Of a DNA stretch of 64,000 nt, positions 35,202-44,856 are shown one piece after another. A program made the translations under genes and the position numbers. This stretch comes from Promethearchaeota archaeon (GTDB lineage Archaea; Asgardarchaeota; Lokiarchaeia; Sigyniarchaeales; SOKP01), in the NCBI GenBank assembly GCA_016839555.1, contig JAEOUA010000011.1, forward strand, positions 124,001-188,000. Direction: 5' to 3'. The stretch's first letter is position 1, and each line of letters starts with the position of its first letter. Under the pieces are notes generated by a model. The model saw only the letters and a program-made list of their open reading frames with translations. It was not told the origin of the DNA and searched no databases.

Positions 35202-35440
35202 AGTATTTACTCAATTTGTTTTTTTTATTTATGTGTATTTTGATAAATAATTCAAATTTTAAAAACACTTCATCTGTAGTTTCTTCCAAAATAAGTTATT
35301 TTCAAAAAAAATCATTTAATAAACATAATTTACTATGAAATTTTAATACTAAGATTAATTTATTAGATTTAAATTTATTAATTCTATAGAAGTATACTAG
35401 ATCAGTAAAAAGTTTAAAAACTCACGGTGAAATTTAATTT

Positions 35441-36403
35441 TTGAAAGTCTTATTATTCGGTCCCGAGGGTGCAGGAAAGACTTCTCTTATGCGAACAACT
35501 TGTTTGGGCTATAATTTTATGAAGGTTGCGAATTTAGCACCTACTAAAGGAATTTCACGTGAGAATTTTATATTTCGTGGCCTCTGTGAGCTGAATGTTT
35601 GGGATGCTGGAGGCCAACAACATTATATGGAGCAATATTTCTCTGATTCTCAGAGAGAATTAATATTTTCGGAGATTACTGCAACAGTATTTATGGTGGA
35701 CTCTACAGTTATAGAACCATATATAAAGGAAATTTTTGAAAATTATTTAATAAATATTTTTGAGTTTAGTCCATATATCGAAAGAATTTATGTATTATTG
35801 AATAAAATAGATTTACAAGATTCTCAGGAGGATAAAGCATATATTATGTTATCAGAGGGATTAAGCGAGGATGTGAAAGATAAAATAGATTTTACACCGG
35901 TGTCGGTAAAAGAAGGATCAGCTCAACATCGATTAATTGAAATATTAGACCAAGAAATTCAAAAATCCACATTGAGCCTACAAAGACTGGGAAAAATTCG
36001 TCATCAAATAGATTCCCTTAAAAAGGATACATTAGCCGAATATTTTTTGTTTAATCGCCCTGATGGCTTATTAATCACTTCTACTATAGGTAAATTTGAA
36101 TCTAAACCACTAGAGTTTATGAAATTTGAAATCGGAACTCTTGATTCCAATATATATAAAATCTATAAACTGATTTTGGAATTGAAGGGGATAACAAATA
36201 TTTCACCGCTTAATCTTTCCACAATCATTTATCAAAGTGAAAATTCTTATATATTGATGAAAGATATTGCCAATGATGCTATTTTATTAGCTTTAACAAA
36301 GACTAAAGATGAAAATGCCTTTTTTGAGGTAATGAAAAAACTAAATAGTGAAGAATTCCAAAATTTAGCAAATTTGTTGCAGGAGAAAATAGTTAATTTT
36401 TAA
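35441..36403 (+). CDS. Rag/Gtr-type small GTPase with roadblock-like C-terminal domain
   Basis: The 320 aa protein starts at TTG. The GTPase domain (residues 1-180) has P-loop FGPEGAGKTSLM, switch I threonine in APTKGI, LNVWDAGGQQHYMEQYF (switch II, very like RagA), VFMVDS and LLNKIDL (G4). The stretch YFSDSQRELIF matches the Rag family rather than Ras or Arf. Residues about 200-315 (AEYFLFNRPDGLLITST, then SENSYILMKDIANDAILLAL) look like a roadblock/LC7-type domain, as in eukaryotic Rag proteins that scaffold TORC1. Partners are not in the window. It is likely to be a membrane- or nutrient-linked switch; that role is inferred. Confidence 0.8.
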   Translation: MKVLLFGPEGAGKTSLMRTTCLGYNFMKVANLAPTKGISRENFIFRGLCELNVWDAGGQQHYMEQYFSDSQRELIFSEITATVFMVDSTVIEPYIKEIFENYLINIFEFSPYIERIYVLLNKIDLQDSQEDKAYIMLSEGLSEDVKDKIDFTPVSVKEGSAQHRLIEILDQEIQKSTLSLQRLGKIRHQIDSLKKDTLAEYFLFNRPDGLLITSTIGKFESKPLEFMKFEIGTLDSNIYKIYKLILELKGITNISPLNLSTIIYQSENSYILMKDIANDAILLALTKTKDENAFFEVMKKLNSEEFQNLANLLQEKIVNF

Positions 36404-36523
36404 AAAATATCATCTCTATAATCGAAAATAACTATACAATATATAAGAAAGATAAACCATAAAAAATAATATGAAATATGAATTAAGAAAAAAAGGTTTG
36501 TGAAATAGAACTATTTTTTTTGG

Positions 36524-37363
36524 CTATTTTTCCTTTTCATGCAGCTTGACTTTTGTTAAAAGGTGTTGATATTTATGATGAGGTGTTCTACGGACCGTAT
36601 CATTGGATTTTTCTATTTCTCTTGCAATTTGACATAAATCTGCAGCAGTTTTCATCATTTCGTGTGCAGCAGCCAGTTGTGGCATATATCGTTCACGTTC
36701 CTTCATTGCGAAGCAGGCCTTTCCTGTAATTTTTGAAACATTTGCTGCGATTTCAAATGCAGCGATTGCTTTTGCTCGAGCATAAGGATTCGAAAAATGT
36801 GCTCTCTCAGTAGCCATTTCCGCATCAATTATAATCTGTGGGAGAGTTGGTGTTCTTCCATCCAACATATCTATTATAACTTTGTTTAATTCTTCTACAA
36901 TAACTTGTAATACTCCAGTTCCTGCTAAAACTCGCAATAAGTTGGAATTAAAAAAGCTCATTTCAATAGGGTCTAGAAAAGGTCGGCGAGCACCAATCAT
37001 ACTATCACACTCTACAATTATATATCCTAATCCTTTTTCCTTGATTTCATCAATCGCTTTTTTAGTGGGGGCATCCGAAATTACTATGGCTGGAATATTT
37101 CCAACTAATTCTCTAGCTCTCATAGGTCCTTTTAAAGCGGCATTAGGAGAACTCATTAAAATTAGTTCGGGTTTAAACTCTAATAATTTATTCATTGTCT
37201 CAATGCACTCTTCAGGTGGGTGCATTTTTGGTCCTGATGTTACTTCTCTAAATGAAAGGCGTTCTGCTTCAGCCCTTTCATCTATTAGAAAAGAAAGTAG
37301 TAGAGAGCTTCCGATAGTGCCGTTTTTCAAGACACCTATCTTTAGGACTTTCTCTTGACTCAT
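36524..37363 (-). CDS. mtd: F420-dependent methylene-tetrahydromethanopterin dehydrogenase
   Basis: The enzyme interconverts methenyl- and methylene-tetrahydromethanopterin with coenzyme F420. At 279 aa it is the normal length. It begins KIGVLKNGTIGSSLLLSFL, carries TSGPKMHPPEECIE near residue 41, DAPTKKAIDEIKEKGLGYI and SMIGARRPFLDPIEMSFFN, all typical of Mtd. The C-terminal helices hold FAMKERERYMPQLAAAHEM. It ends in TAG. It is divergent from ftr; the shared 225-base region has tandem repeats directly before mtd. Its presence shows that F420 is used as an electron carrier. Confidence 0.95.
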   Translation of the reverse strand: MSQEKVLKIGVLKNGTIGSSLLLSFLIDERAEAERLSFREVTSGPKMHPPEECIETMNKLLEFKPELILMSSPNAALKGPMRARELVGNIPAIVISDAPTKKAIDEIKEKGLGYIIVECDSMIGARRPFLDPIEMSFFNSNLLRVLAGTGVLQVIVEELNKVIIDMLDGRTPTLPQIIIDAEMATERAHFSNPYARAKAIAAFEIAANVSKITGKACFAMKERERYMPQLAAAHEMMKTAADLCQIAREIEKSNDTVRRTPHHKYQHLLTKVKLHEKEK

Positions 37364-37371
37364 ATTTTATT

Positions 37372-37405
37372 TTCACTTATTTTAAACTTATGTTCACTTA
37401 TTTTA
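37372..37405 (-). promoter_or_regulatory. Tandem 12-13 base repeats in mtd 5' region
   Basis: On the plus strand TTCACTTATTTTA occurs twice, at about 37372-37384 and 37393-37405, a 21-base period equal to two helical turns. The nearer copy is within ten bases of the mtd ATG. Read with mtd they are TAAAATAAGTGAA. They could be binding sites for a regulator shared by mtd and ftr, or TATA-like elements of a short-leader promoter. Confidence 0.4.
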
Positions 37406-37588
37406 GATTAAATTTTATAATCACTGATTATTAAATAAGATTTTTAGAGTTTTTTTATTTTTAAATGGGAATGATCTAAAAAGATAATAGATTTTCACTT
37501 TCTCAAATAAAAACTTTAAAATACAAAAAACTTTACATTAAATTATCTTAAAATTATAAATAAAAATATTTGAAAGATGTGATAAAAT

Positions 37589-38497
37589 ATGGAATTAAAC
37601 GGTGTTGAGATTGAAGATACCTTTTGTGAAGCATTTGGATCCTATTTCTCACGAATTATTGTCACAGCAACTGATAAGAAGTGGCTTGATATATGTAGTA
37701 ATGAAGCAACGGGCTACGGAACCTCAACAATCCATTGTGATTCTGAAGCTGCGATGGATGTCTTTGTATCTCCAGATGAAACCCCAGATGGGAGACCCGG
37801 AGTTGCTATAATGTTTTTCATAAGTGATAAGAAGAAAGTCGATTCAGTAATGTTAAATCGAATAGGTCAATGTATTTTAACCTGTCCAACAACTGCATGT
37901 TTCGATGGAATGAAAGATTCTCTCGATCCAGAAAAAGAATTTGAAATAAAAACAGGATATAAATTAAAATTTTTTGGGGACAAATTTGAGGAAAAATTAG
38001 AGGGTAAATTCCCTTTTGAAGCTTGGAAAATCCCCGTTATGGATGGTGAATTCATAGTTCAGAGTAATTTAAAAGTTGGAAAGGGCATTGCAGGTGGAAA
38101 TTTCTTGATTATGGGAAAAAATCAATCCTCTGCTTTAACTGCAGCAGAGAAAGCCATTAGTGCAATAAAGGATATCCCAAATGTAATTGCTCCATTCCCT
38201 GGTGGTGTTGCTCGGTCTGGTTCAAAAGTTGGTTCAAAATATGATTTCTTGGGAGCATCTACTAATGATCCTTTATGTCCAACTTTGAGAACCAAGATTG
38301 ATAATTCTTTATTAAAAGAAGGAGAAAATTGCGTTTACGAAGTTATTTTAGATGGTGCCACGGAAAAAGCTATTAAAAGCGCCATTAAACTCGGTATTAA
38401 AGCTGCTGTCGAAGTTCCAGGGGTTATGAGGATTTCTGCTGGAAATTATGGCGGAAAATTGGGTAAGTATCAATATAATTTACATGATCTTTTGTAA
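37589..38497 (+). CDS. ftr: Formylmethanofuran:tetrahydromethanopterin formyltransferase
   Basis: The enzyme moves the formyl group between methanofuran and tetrahydromethanopterin. At 302 aa it matches the usual length. Characteristic segments: GVEIEDTFCEAFGSYFSRIIVTA at the start, ATGYGTSTIHCDSEAAMD, TPDGRPGVAIMFF, GQCILTCPTTACFDG, KSALTAAEKAI-like SSALTAAEKAI, APFPGGVARSGSKVGS, and MRISAGNYGGKLGK near the end. A GATGTGAT motif precedes the ATG. The formylmethanofuran dehydrogenase that would supply the substrate is not in the window. Confidence 0.96.
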   Translation: MELNGVEIEDTFCEAFGSYFSRIIVTATDKKWLDICSNEATGYGTSTIHCDSEAAMDVFVSPDETPDGRPGVAIMFFISDKKKVDSVMLNRIGQCILTCPTTACFDGMKDSLDPEKEFEIKTGYKLKFFGDKFEEKLEGKFPFEAWKIPVMDGEFIVQSNLKVGKGIAGGNFLIMGKNQSSALTAAEKAISAIKDIPNVIAPFPGGVARSGSKVGSKYDFLGASTNDPLCPTLRTKIDNSLLKEGENCVYEVILDGATEKAIKSAIKLGIKAAVEVPGVMRISAGNYGGKLGKYQYNLHDLL

Positions 38498-38594
38498 AAA
38501 TTACACATCATACAAAAACTAGATTAAAAATTCAGAGAATAAATAATTTTAGAGAAAAACTTATTTTTTTCTTTTATCATTACTATTTATTTTT

Positions 38595-40259
38595 TTACAA
38601 TTTTCTTTTTATTTTACGTTTTGTTGGTTTCTTTTCTTCTTTTTCTTCTTCTTTCTTCTCAGCTTCTTCTTTGGGTTTTTCTGCTTTTCTTTTAATCTTT
38701 TGTGGAGCTTTTTCAGAAATGGGTTCTTCTCTAGATGGTTCTTTAATTTTTCTCCTTGATTTTAGCAATTTATAGCCGAGTGCGAACCCGATTAAAAGCC
38801 CAGCAACTATGCCAATAATTAAGGTTATCCAAGGCATAATATTTTCAAGAGTATTTGCAATAATTTTGATCTGTTGAGGTGCTAATCCATAATCAGAAGT
38901 TAAATTTATGGTGCTTCCATCTGAATCTGTTGCTGAAATAAATACATACCACACGCCTGATTCTAATTCAGCAGAATTAATAGAAAGTACTTGATTTACT
39001 GTAGATATAATAAAAAATTTATATTCATCACTTATCAGGGTGACGGTAATATATTCAATATTGTTATCTTTATCTCTTATATCAAAAGCAAAGATAATAT
39101 CTTCTCCATAATCGATGGAAATGGTTTCAGTAGGTAGCTTTCCATTAATTAAATATAAATTAAATTGAGGCGGATTATTTTTTACTTCTATATCAGAAAA
39201 ATAGGATGTGGCGCCTCCATTTAGGTCTATAGCAGTTATATTTATTTTATATATACCTATTGGAGAATTTATACCAATGTGAAAATCCGTTGAAAAATTA
39301 TTCCCTATATTAGAAAGTGGATATTGAATTTTATTTGTCCCGAAGAGATCAGTTAGAGTCATTATTACACTTAAATTAGCTGGGTTATCATCCTCTATAT
39401 CAGTAACATTTAGAGAGACTCTGCAATTATTAACATTTGAACGAAAGATCTCTAAAGAGGAGAATTTAATTGTTGATTCTATTATCTGAGGATTATGATT
39501 TAAAATTTGGAATGGAAAATATGTAGCATTAACTTTTCCAGTGGATTCGTCAGTTAGATTCACCTTTATATAGTAAACTTTATTAAGTTCTCCAAAAAGA
39601 GATTCATCAGCTGTAATATTAAACCATTCTATATTGTTCCCAATAAATTTTAAATTAGTTTGAGCTTGCTCATTTGTACTATCTACAATCGCAACATTAT
39701 ATATGAAATTATGTTCAGTCGTATTTTTAATAGTTAGGGATATAGATAATAAATCTCCAATATAAAGCTCGTCTTTAAGAAAATCTGCACTATAGTAATT
39801 TGATTTCACTATGAAAGTTGTTTCTGTTTTATTATTATTTAACAAAGAATCAGTATCATCATAGATTTGAAAATAGATACTATGAATGCCTGTTGGAATA
39901 TTATAAGGAGCAGTATAATTATAGGTAAAATTAGCTTGTACAGTATGAGTCATATTATCAATAAAAGAGCTTCCATCAGCATAAATAAATAGAATTTCTG
40001 TATAATTTGCAAAATAATATTGGCTGGTGTTAACATCTATCTTTATGGTATCAAATAAGGTGATAATTTCTGTATCATTTAAGTAGATATCCGTTGAATT
40101 AAGCGCCCCATAAGAGGATTTTATTAATGGATTTTTAGTATTATAATTATAAGGTAAATTTTTAGTGTTATTCTTTTGATATATTTGGCTAATAATTACT
40201 AACCCTATTATTGACAAAATAAACACTGAATAAATTAAATATTTATTTGCTTTTCTCAT
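38595..40259 (-). CDS. Cell-surface protein with Ig-like repeats and C-terminal membrane anchor
   Basis: The 554 aa protein has an N-terminal hydrophobic segment (YLIYSVFILSIIGLVIISQI, signal or anchor), then about 440 residues of Ser/Thr/Asn-rich beta structure with many N-x-S/T sites. The ectodomain contains at least four Ig/cadherin-like stretches (for example ISITAIDLNGG-type strands IYKINITAIDLNGGATSYF). A transmembrane helix follows near residues 475-500 (ITLIIGIVAGLLIGFALGYK) and then a Lys/Glu-rich cytoplasmic tail. It is separated by six bases from the upstream 897 aa surface protein, so the two form an operon. Adhesion or S-layer association is an inference. Confidence 0.6.
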   Translation of the reverse strand: MRKANKYLIYSVFILSIIGLVIISQIYQKNNTKNLPYNYNTKNPLIKSSYGALNSTDIYLNDTEIITLFDTIKIDVNTSQYYFANYTEILFIYADGSSFIDNMTHTVQANFTYNYTAPYNIPTGIHSIYFQIYDDTDSLLNNNKTETTFIVKSNYYSADFLKDELYIGDLLSISLTIKNTTEHNFIYNVAIVDSTNEQAQTNLKFIGNNIEWFNITADESLFGELNKVYYIKVNLTDESTGKVNATYFPFQILNHNPQIIESTIKFSSLEIFRSNVNNCRVSLNVTDIEDDNPANLSVIMTLTDLFGTNKIQYPLSNIGNNFSTDFHIGINSPIGIYKINITAIDLNGGATSYFSDIEVKNNPPQFNLYLINGKLPTETISIDYGEDIIFAFDIRDKDNNIEYITVTLISDEYKFFIISTVNQVLSINSAELESGVWYVFISATDSDGSTINLTSDYGLAPQQIKIIANTLENIMPWITLIIGIVAGLLIGFALGYKLLKSRRKIKEPSREEPISEKAPQKIKRKAEKPKEEAEKKEEEKEEKKPTKRKIKRKL

Positions 40260-40265
40260 GATTTT

Positions 40266-42959
40266 TTATCTTTTTAGACGGTCAGTTTTTAATTTTTTAT
40301 TCTGAAAATAAATTACAATAGCAATGGGTATTAAAATGGGTAAGATATAAAAAAGTACTAGATTCATTATAGATATTAGAATTTGAGTTTTAAAAAAGAA
40401 TCGAAATAGTTCCTTTCCAGAATTATCAAACATGACCAGTTGATAAGTTTTAGTGCTAATATCGTATGGATTTATTATGGGATCAAGATCCACTTCGATT
40501 CTATTTTCACCGGGAACTAATAATCCATAAATTACTTTTCCGTTAATATATAATGCATATACTTCATTAGTTTCTTTATTATTATTTATAGTTAATATAA
40601 ATTGAGCGGATGTACCTTGAGTCACGCTCGATGGATAAAATAAGGTGGAAATTTCGAATGAATTAACGATTTGAATATTAATCGTTTTATTATAATCGGT
40701 TGTATTACTTCGAGATACTATGATGGTTATTTGCATTTCCTCTGTATTTATATTATCTTCAATATTTAAGTTTATTTCTATTAATTTGATTTCATTTGGA
40801 TTTAAATTATATTCTGCTTCAACGGGGGTAATATAATCTCCTGTGATACTCAAATTAAAGGATAAACTTTGATTTTGGAGAAAGTTGGCTATATTCAACG
40901 ATATCTGAGTAATATCTCCTTCAACCACCCGACTATCATATATTAAATTAGTAACTTCTATGGCTGTTTTAATTTCAATTATTTTTGTATAGTCTAAGTA
41001 AATATCACTCCCATTTTTCAAAATAAAATGAAATGTATAATTTCCAGGAAGGGCATTATTTTTTACCGTAAAATTATTCCAAATACTAGTTTCTTGTGAG
41101 GCATTTAATAAGTAAAAACGTGGAGATGTAATTAAGATTGAATCAGCTATTATTGAGAAATTCACCGTCACATTATTATTTCTAGTATTATTAACTAAAA
41201 GGGTTATATTCACATTTACTCCTTGATTGTATTCATTTTCATTTTCTAAACCAGAAATGTATTCGATGCCTGAGCTTACATTGAAATATAAAGTGGTCAA
41301 GGCAAATTTAAAAAAGCTTTTATTCGCTAAAATAGTGATTGAATAATTATTACCAATTAATAGACCAACTGGGAGAGGATACAAGAAGGTATGAGTTCCA
41401 TTTTCATTGGTACTATTATATTTTATTTTTAATATAGTCTCATTAGGATAAGGATATCTAATTATATAAGTTAAATCAGCATTAGGGATACTATAATTTG
41501 CATATGGTGAGGAATACGTATAATTTGTTGTTATATTCAAGGTTTCTTGATCAAAAATAAATTCAGGAATAGAAGCATTTGAATTAAATGAACAAGATAC
41601 TTTAGTATTCTCATAAACTTCTAAAGCTGTTAAATATGCTTCACAAACTCTCAAATTATAAAGAAAATTTTTATCTGTATTTTTAGACATAGTAAAAGTA
41701 TCTAATGAGGTCGAATATGCTTTATTAGTACTGTCATAAAAAGTATTTTCAAGTGTATTATATATATTTAACGCTGAATTGTAATAAGTAATATTTCCAG
41801 AAACCTCAAACAACTTTAAGCACGCTTGCATCATCATAGCATTAGATTTTACATCAATCAAATCATCATGACTTCCCCAATTTGAATTAGATTGATTTAG
41901 ATATGCTCCATAAGTTCCATCAAATAAAGTCGTGTTTATTTTATTAAAAATCAGAGTGGCATTATTTAAATACTCTGATTTATTGCTTACTTTCCAATAT
42001 TCAATTAAAGTAATAATTCCTAAGGCATTTGTTTCTAAATATTTGTTATTATTATCTGAACTTAAATCATTTTTAAGACTGTAGAAATATCCTTTATCAG
42101 AGGGATCCCAAAATTTCGCTGTCAATGTTTCCATTGTTTTATTAGCTAGATTTCCCGCATCGTTTTTATATTGATCGTCAATATTTTCTGTTTGATTTAA
42201 TAAAAGGTTTGCTAAAACGGCGTATAAATTATCTATAGCATACACATTACCATTTGAAGAATTATAGTTAAGAAAATTATTATTACTTTCATTCCAAAAC
42301 TGATTTGAACTAATAAGGTCAAATGCTTCGTAAATATTATTACGATATGTGCCTCCTGGACTATCTGGTATATTCTCTACTAATAGAAATATCGGCATTA
42401 AGTTATCTATTAAATTCCTCCGATAATTATTTACATCTTTTGTACTATTGTCTAGGGAATCCAAAAATCCATATTTATATCCTCCATTATCATACCATAA
42501 ATCAGTATCCTTTAAATCTAAATAGATACTAAGAATCTCGGAAGCACTATATTCATTTATATGCTTTAATAAAGTATTATACAAAAGTAAATTATCCAAA
42601 GAATACACTAAGTCATTCAGAATTGTTCCATCTTCATCTCCCAATCTAAAGTAGGTAGCAATATCAAAATTAAAATCGGAAGTATAATTTGTTTCAAAAA
42701 AAGTCCAAATATCGGTAAAATTTACTGTATATGGATCTTGTAATAATGAAATATCAATACCTTGAGATTGAGGGTTTTTAGCGGAATTATCTCCTTTTAG
42801 ATTTGGAAAGTTTAAGGGTTTGTTGGATTCAAACAAAAGATTTGAACTAAGGAGAAAAAAATTTAGAATAAGGAAGAAAATCAATAAAGCTCCGATAAAT
42901 ATCCTTTTCCTATTTGCTTTACATGTTTTTGATGAAAATAGTGAATTTCTTTTAATCAT
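40266..42959 (-). CDS. Large surface protein with six-hairpin domain, Ig-like repeats and membrane anchors
   Basis: The 897 aa protein has an N-terminal hydrophobic segment (IFIGALLIFFLILNFFLL). Residues about 70-480 are helical with repeated GxxY/NxxY turns (YAIDNLYAVLANLLLNQT, LETNALGIITLIEYWK, VKSNAMMMQACLKLFEVSG), the pattern of an alpha/alpha toroid as in six-hairpin glycosidases. Residues about 485-850 are beta-rich with very many N-glycosylation sequons. A C-terminal helix (LVLFYILPILIPIAIVIYF) and a short basic tail anchor it. It is co-transcribed with the 554 aa protein. A hydrolase acting on surface sugars is possible, but no catalytic residues can be assigned. Confidence 0.6.
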   Translation of the reverse strand: MIKRNSLFSSKTCKANRKRIFIGALLIFFLILNFFLLSSNLLFESNKPLNFPNLKGDNSAKNPQSQGIDISLLQDPYTVNFTDIWTFFETNYTSDFNFDIATYFRLGDEDGTILNDLVYSLDNLLLYNTLLKHINEYSASEILSIYLDLKDTDLWYDNGGYKYGFLDSLDNSTKDVNNYRRNLIDNLMPIFLLVENIPDSPGGTYRNNIYEAFDLISSNQFWNESNNNFLNYNSSNGNVYAIDNLYAVLANLLLNQTENIDDQYKNDAGNLANKTMETLTAKFWDPSDKGYFYSLKNDLSSDNNNKYLETNALGIITLIEYWKVSNKSEYLNNATLIFNKINTTLFDGTYGAYLNQSNSNWGSHDDLIDVKSNAMMMQACLKLFEVSGNITYYNSALNIYNTLENTFYDSTNKAYSTSLDTFTMSKNTDKNFLYNLRVCEAYLTALEVYENTKVSCSFNSNASIPEFIFDQETLNITTNYTYSSPYANYSIPNADLTYIIRYPYPNETILKIKYNSTNENGTHTFLYPLPVGLLIGNNYSITILANKSFFKFALTTLYFNVSSGIEYISGLENENEYNQGVNVNITLLVNNTRNNNVTVNFSIIADSILITSPRFYLLNASQETSIWNNFTVKNNALPGNYTFHFILKNGSDIYLDYTKIIEIKTAIEVTNLIYDSRVVEGDITQISLNIANFLQNQSLSFNLSITGDYITPVEAEYNLNPNEIKLIEINLNIEDNINTEEMQITIIVSRSNTTDYNKTINIQIVNSFEISTLFYPSSVTQGTSAQFILTINNNKETNEVYALYINGKVIYGLLVPGENRIEVDLDPIINPYDISTKTYQLVMFDNSGKELFRFFFKTQILISIMNLVLFYILPILIPIAIVIYFQNKKLKTDRLKR

Positions 42960-43091
42960 CTATCTTAAAATTTATATAATAATAGATATATTTCAGAGAT
43001 ATTATATCTTTAAAAAATTCTTCTCTTTAAAATTTTTTTAAATAATATCTAAAAACGAAGGGAATGGTATAAAGAGATTTTTACAAATGTG

Positions 43092-44594
43092 TTAAATTTT
43101 ACTTTTCTCTAACTTCTTTTTAATAAGTTCAGGAATTTCGGAAATTTTTACTCGTATCTGATCCATTGAATCTCGGTCTCTAATTGTCGCACTATCATCT
43201 TCTAAGGAATCATAATCGATAGTCACACAAAATGGAGTACCGAGCTCATCTTGTCTTCTATATCTTTTACCAATTGATCCTGATTCATCATAAAAGGAGT
43301 TAATTAACCTATTCTGAAGGTTTTGATGGAGATTTAAGGCGAGATTTCTTATTGCCTCTTTATTTTTCACCAAAGGGAATACAGCAACTGTATTTGGTGC
43401 AAGAAAATTGTTTAATTGTAAATTAATTCTGCCATCTTCCACCATAAAGGTTGTTTCAAGTAATGTATAAATAATACGATCGTTTCCAAACGCTGTTTCA
43501 AGAATTTGAGGTATTTCTTTTTCTTGGGAATCTGAATCCATCGCAACCTCAAAACTTTGGTTAGAGAATTCTGCATGCCTTCTTAAATCATAATCAGTCC
43601 TATCGTGGATTCCACATATCTCTACCCAATCGAATTGTTCAGTTTTGATCTCCAAATCCCACGCATCATCAGCGTAGTGCGCTCTCTCATTTGGACTATG
43701 CTGGCGGTATCTAATAACATTATTAGAATACCCTAATTTTTTAGTTAAATAGTGAGCGATAAAAAGGCAATAAGCAAATGCTGGTTTTTTAAGAATTTTA
43801 ATTTTTATGGCATCTTTTAAACTAATTAAATTGGGCTTTTCGATATTTTCTTCTTGTACTTTCCAATCCAATAAAGGTAATTGGTTATCTTTAACCTCCT
43901 CGAATGGTTCAAAATTATATTCTTGCTTTTTGCTAATGAACATCTGTATTTCGAACTGATCAAAGGATCTCATTCTTAAGACTCCTTGCCGTGGAGAAAT
44001 TTCATTTCTATAAGCTTTCCCGTATTGAAACACTTTTAGTGGATATTGTCGTCTCATTACTTGGTCTAATCTATTAAATAATAAATATGTGGTTGTTGCG
44101 GTCTCTGGTCTCAAATATACGATTGTATCTGTTCCTACTTTAGTTTCTAGCATTAAATTATATTCCTCAATATTCTCGAATTGACTACCACAACTTGGAC
44201 AAGTAAGATTATTTTCTCTGATAAGATTTTCCATCTCTTTATAAGAAAGACCATCTATCATTTGATTGGGTAATACTTTCTTAAGAAATTTATCTACTCG
44301 ATAAACGGAATTGCATTTTTTACAATTAAGAACAGGATCAATAAATCTTTCTAGATGACCTGATGCCTCCCAAACGATTTCAGGCATAATTGTTGGGCAC
44401 TCAACTTCTCCAAAACCCATTGCTCGTAGTTCTTTTCTAAAAATGGATAAGATATTATTTTTAAGTGCCATTCCTGCCGGTCCATAGGAGTAAAATCCTG
44501 CTAATCCACCATATATTTCTGGAGAGGGCCCCCAAATAAATCCACGACGTTTAAGTAGGCTATTGAATGTTTCTATATTATCTTTAATTTTCAT
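43092..44594 (-). CDS. glyS: Glycyl-tRNA synthetase (archaeal/eukaryotic type)
   Basis: This class II synthetase charges tRNA-Gly. The 500 aa protein begins LLKRRGFIWGPSPEIYGGLAGFYSYGPAG, the hallmark of this type. A zinc site is visible (NCKKCNSVYRVDKF and LTCPSCGSQF, residues about 85-140). VGTDTIVYLRPETATTTYLLF and RNEISPRQGVLRMRSFDQFE are motif 2 regions, and RINLQLNNFLAPNTVAVFPL opens the C-terminal anticodon-binding domain. It is somewhat shorter than many archaeal forms (about 570 aa). It is a single gene, divergent from the 7TM gene. Confidence 0.95.
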   Translation of the reverse strand: MKIKDNIETFNSLLKRRGFIWGPSPEIYGGLAGFYSYGPAGMALKNNILSIFRKELRAMGFGEVECPTIMPEIVWEASGHLERFIDPVLNCKKCNSVYRVDKFLKKVLPNQMIDGLSYKEMENLIRENNLTCPSCGSQFENIEEYNLMLETKVGTDTIVYLRPETATTTYLLFNRLDQVMRRQYPLKVFQYGKAYRNEISPRQGVLRMRSFDQFEIQMFISKKQEYNFEPFEEVKDNQLPLLDWKVQEENIEKPNLISLKDAIKIKILKKPAFAYCLFIAHYLTKKLGYSNNVIRYRQHSPNERAHYADDAWDLEIKTEQFDWVEICGIHDRTDYDLRRHAEFSNQSFEVAMDSDSQEKEIPQILETAFGNDRIIYTLLETTFMVEDGRINLQLNNFLAPNTVAVFPLVKNKEAIRNLALNLHQNLQNRLINSFYDESGSIGKRYRRQDELGTPFCVTIDYDSLEDDSATIRDRDSMDQIRVKISEIPELIKKKLEKSKI

Positions 44595-44856
44595 ATTTAC
44601 AACTAATTAAGTTTTATTTTTAATAATCAAATTTGCTATTAAAATCTCAATATATGATAAATTAAACCACTTAAGTAAAATTTCCTATAATTTTGAAAAA
44701 ACTAAGAAATCAATTATTTTTCAACATTACTTATTAAAATCCAATAATGATAAATAAAAAATATACGTAAAGATTAAATGCGAAAAAGAAAAGTAAAAAA
44801 TATATATGTATCACTTATATTATTATTATTAAATTATATTGATAACTTGATCAATT

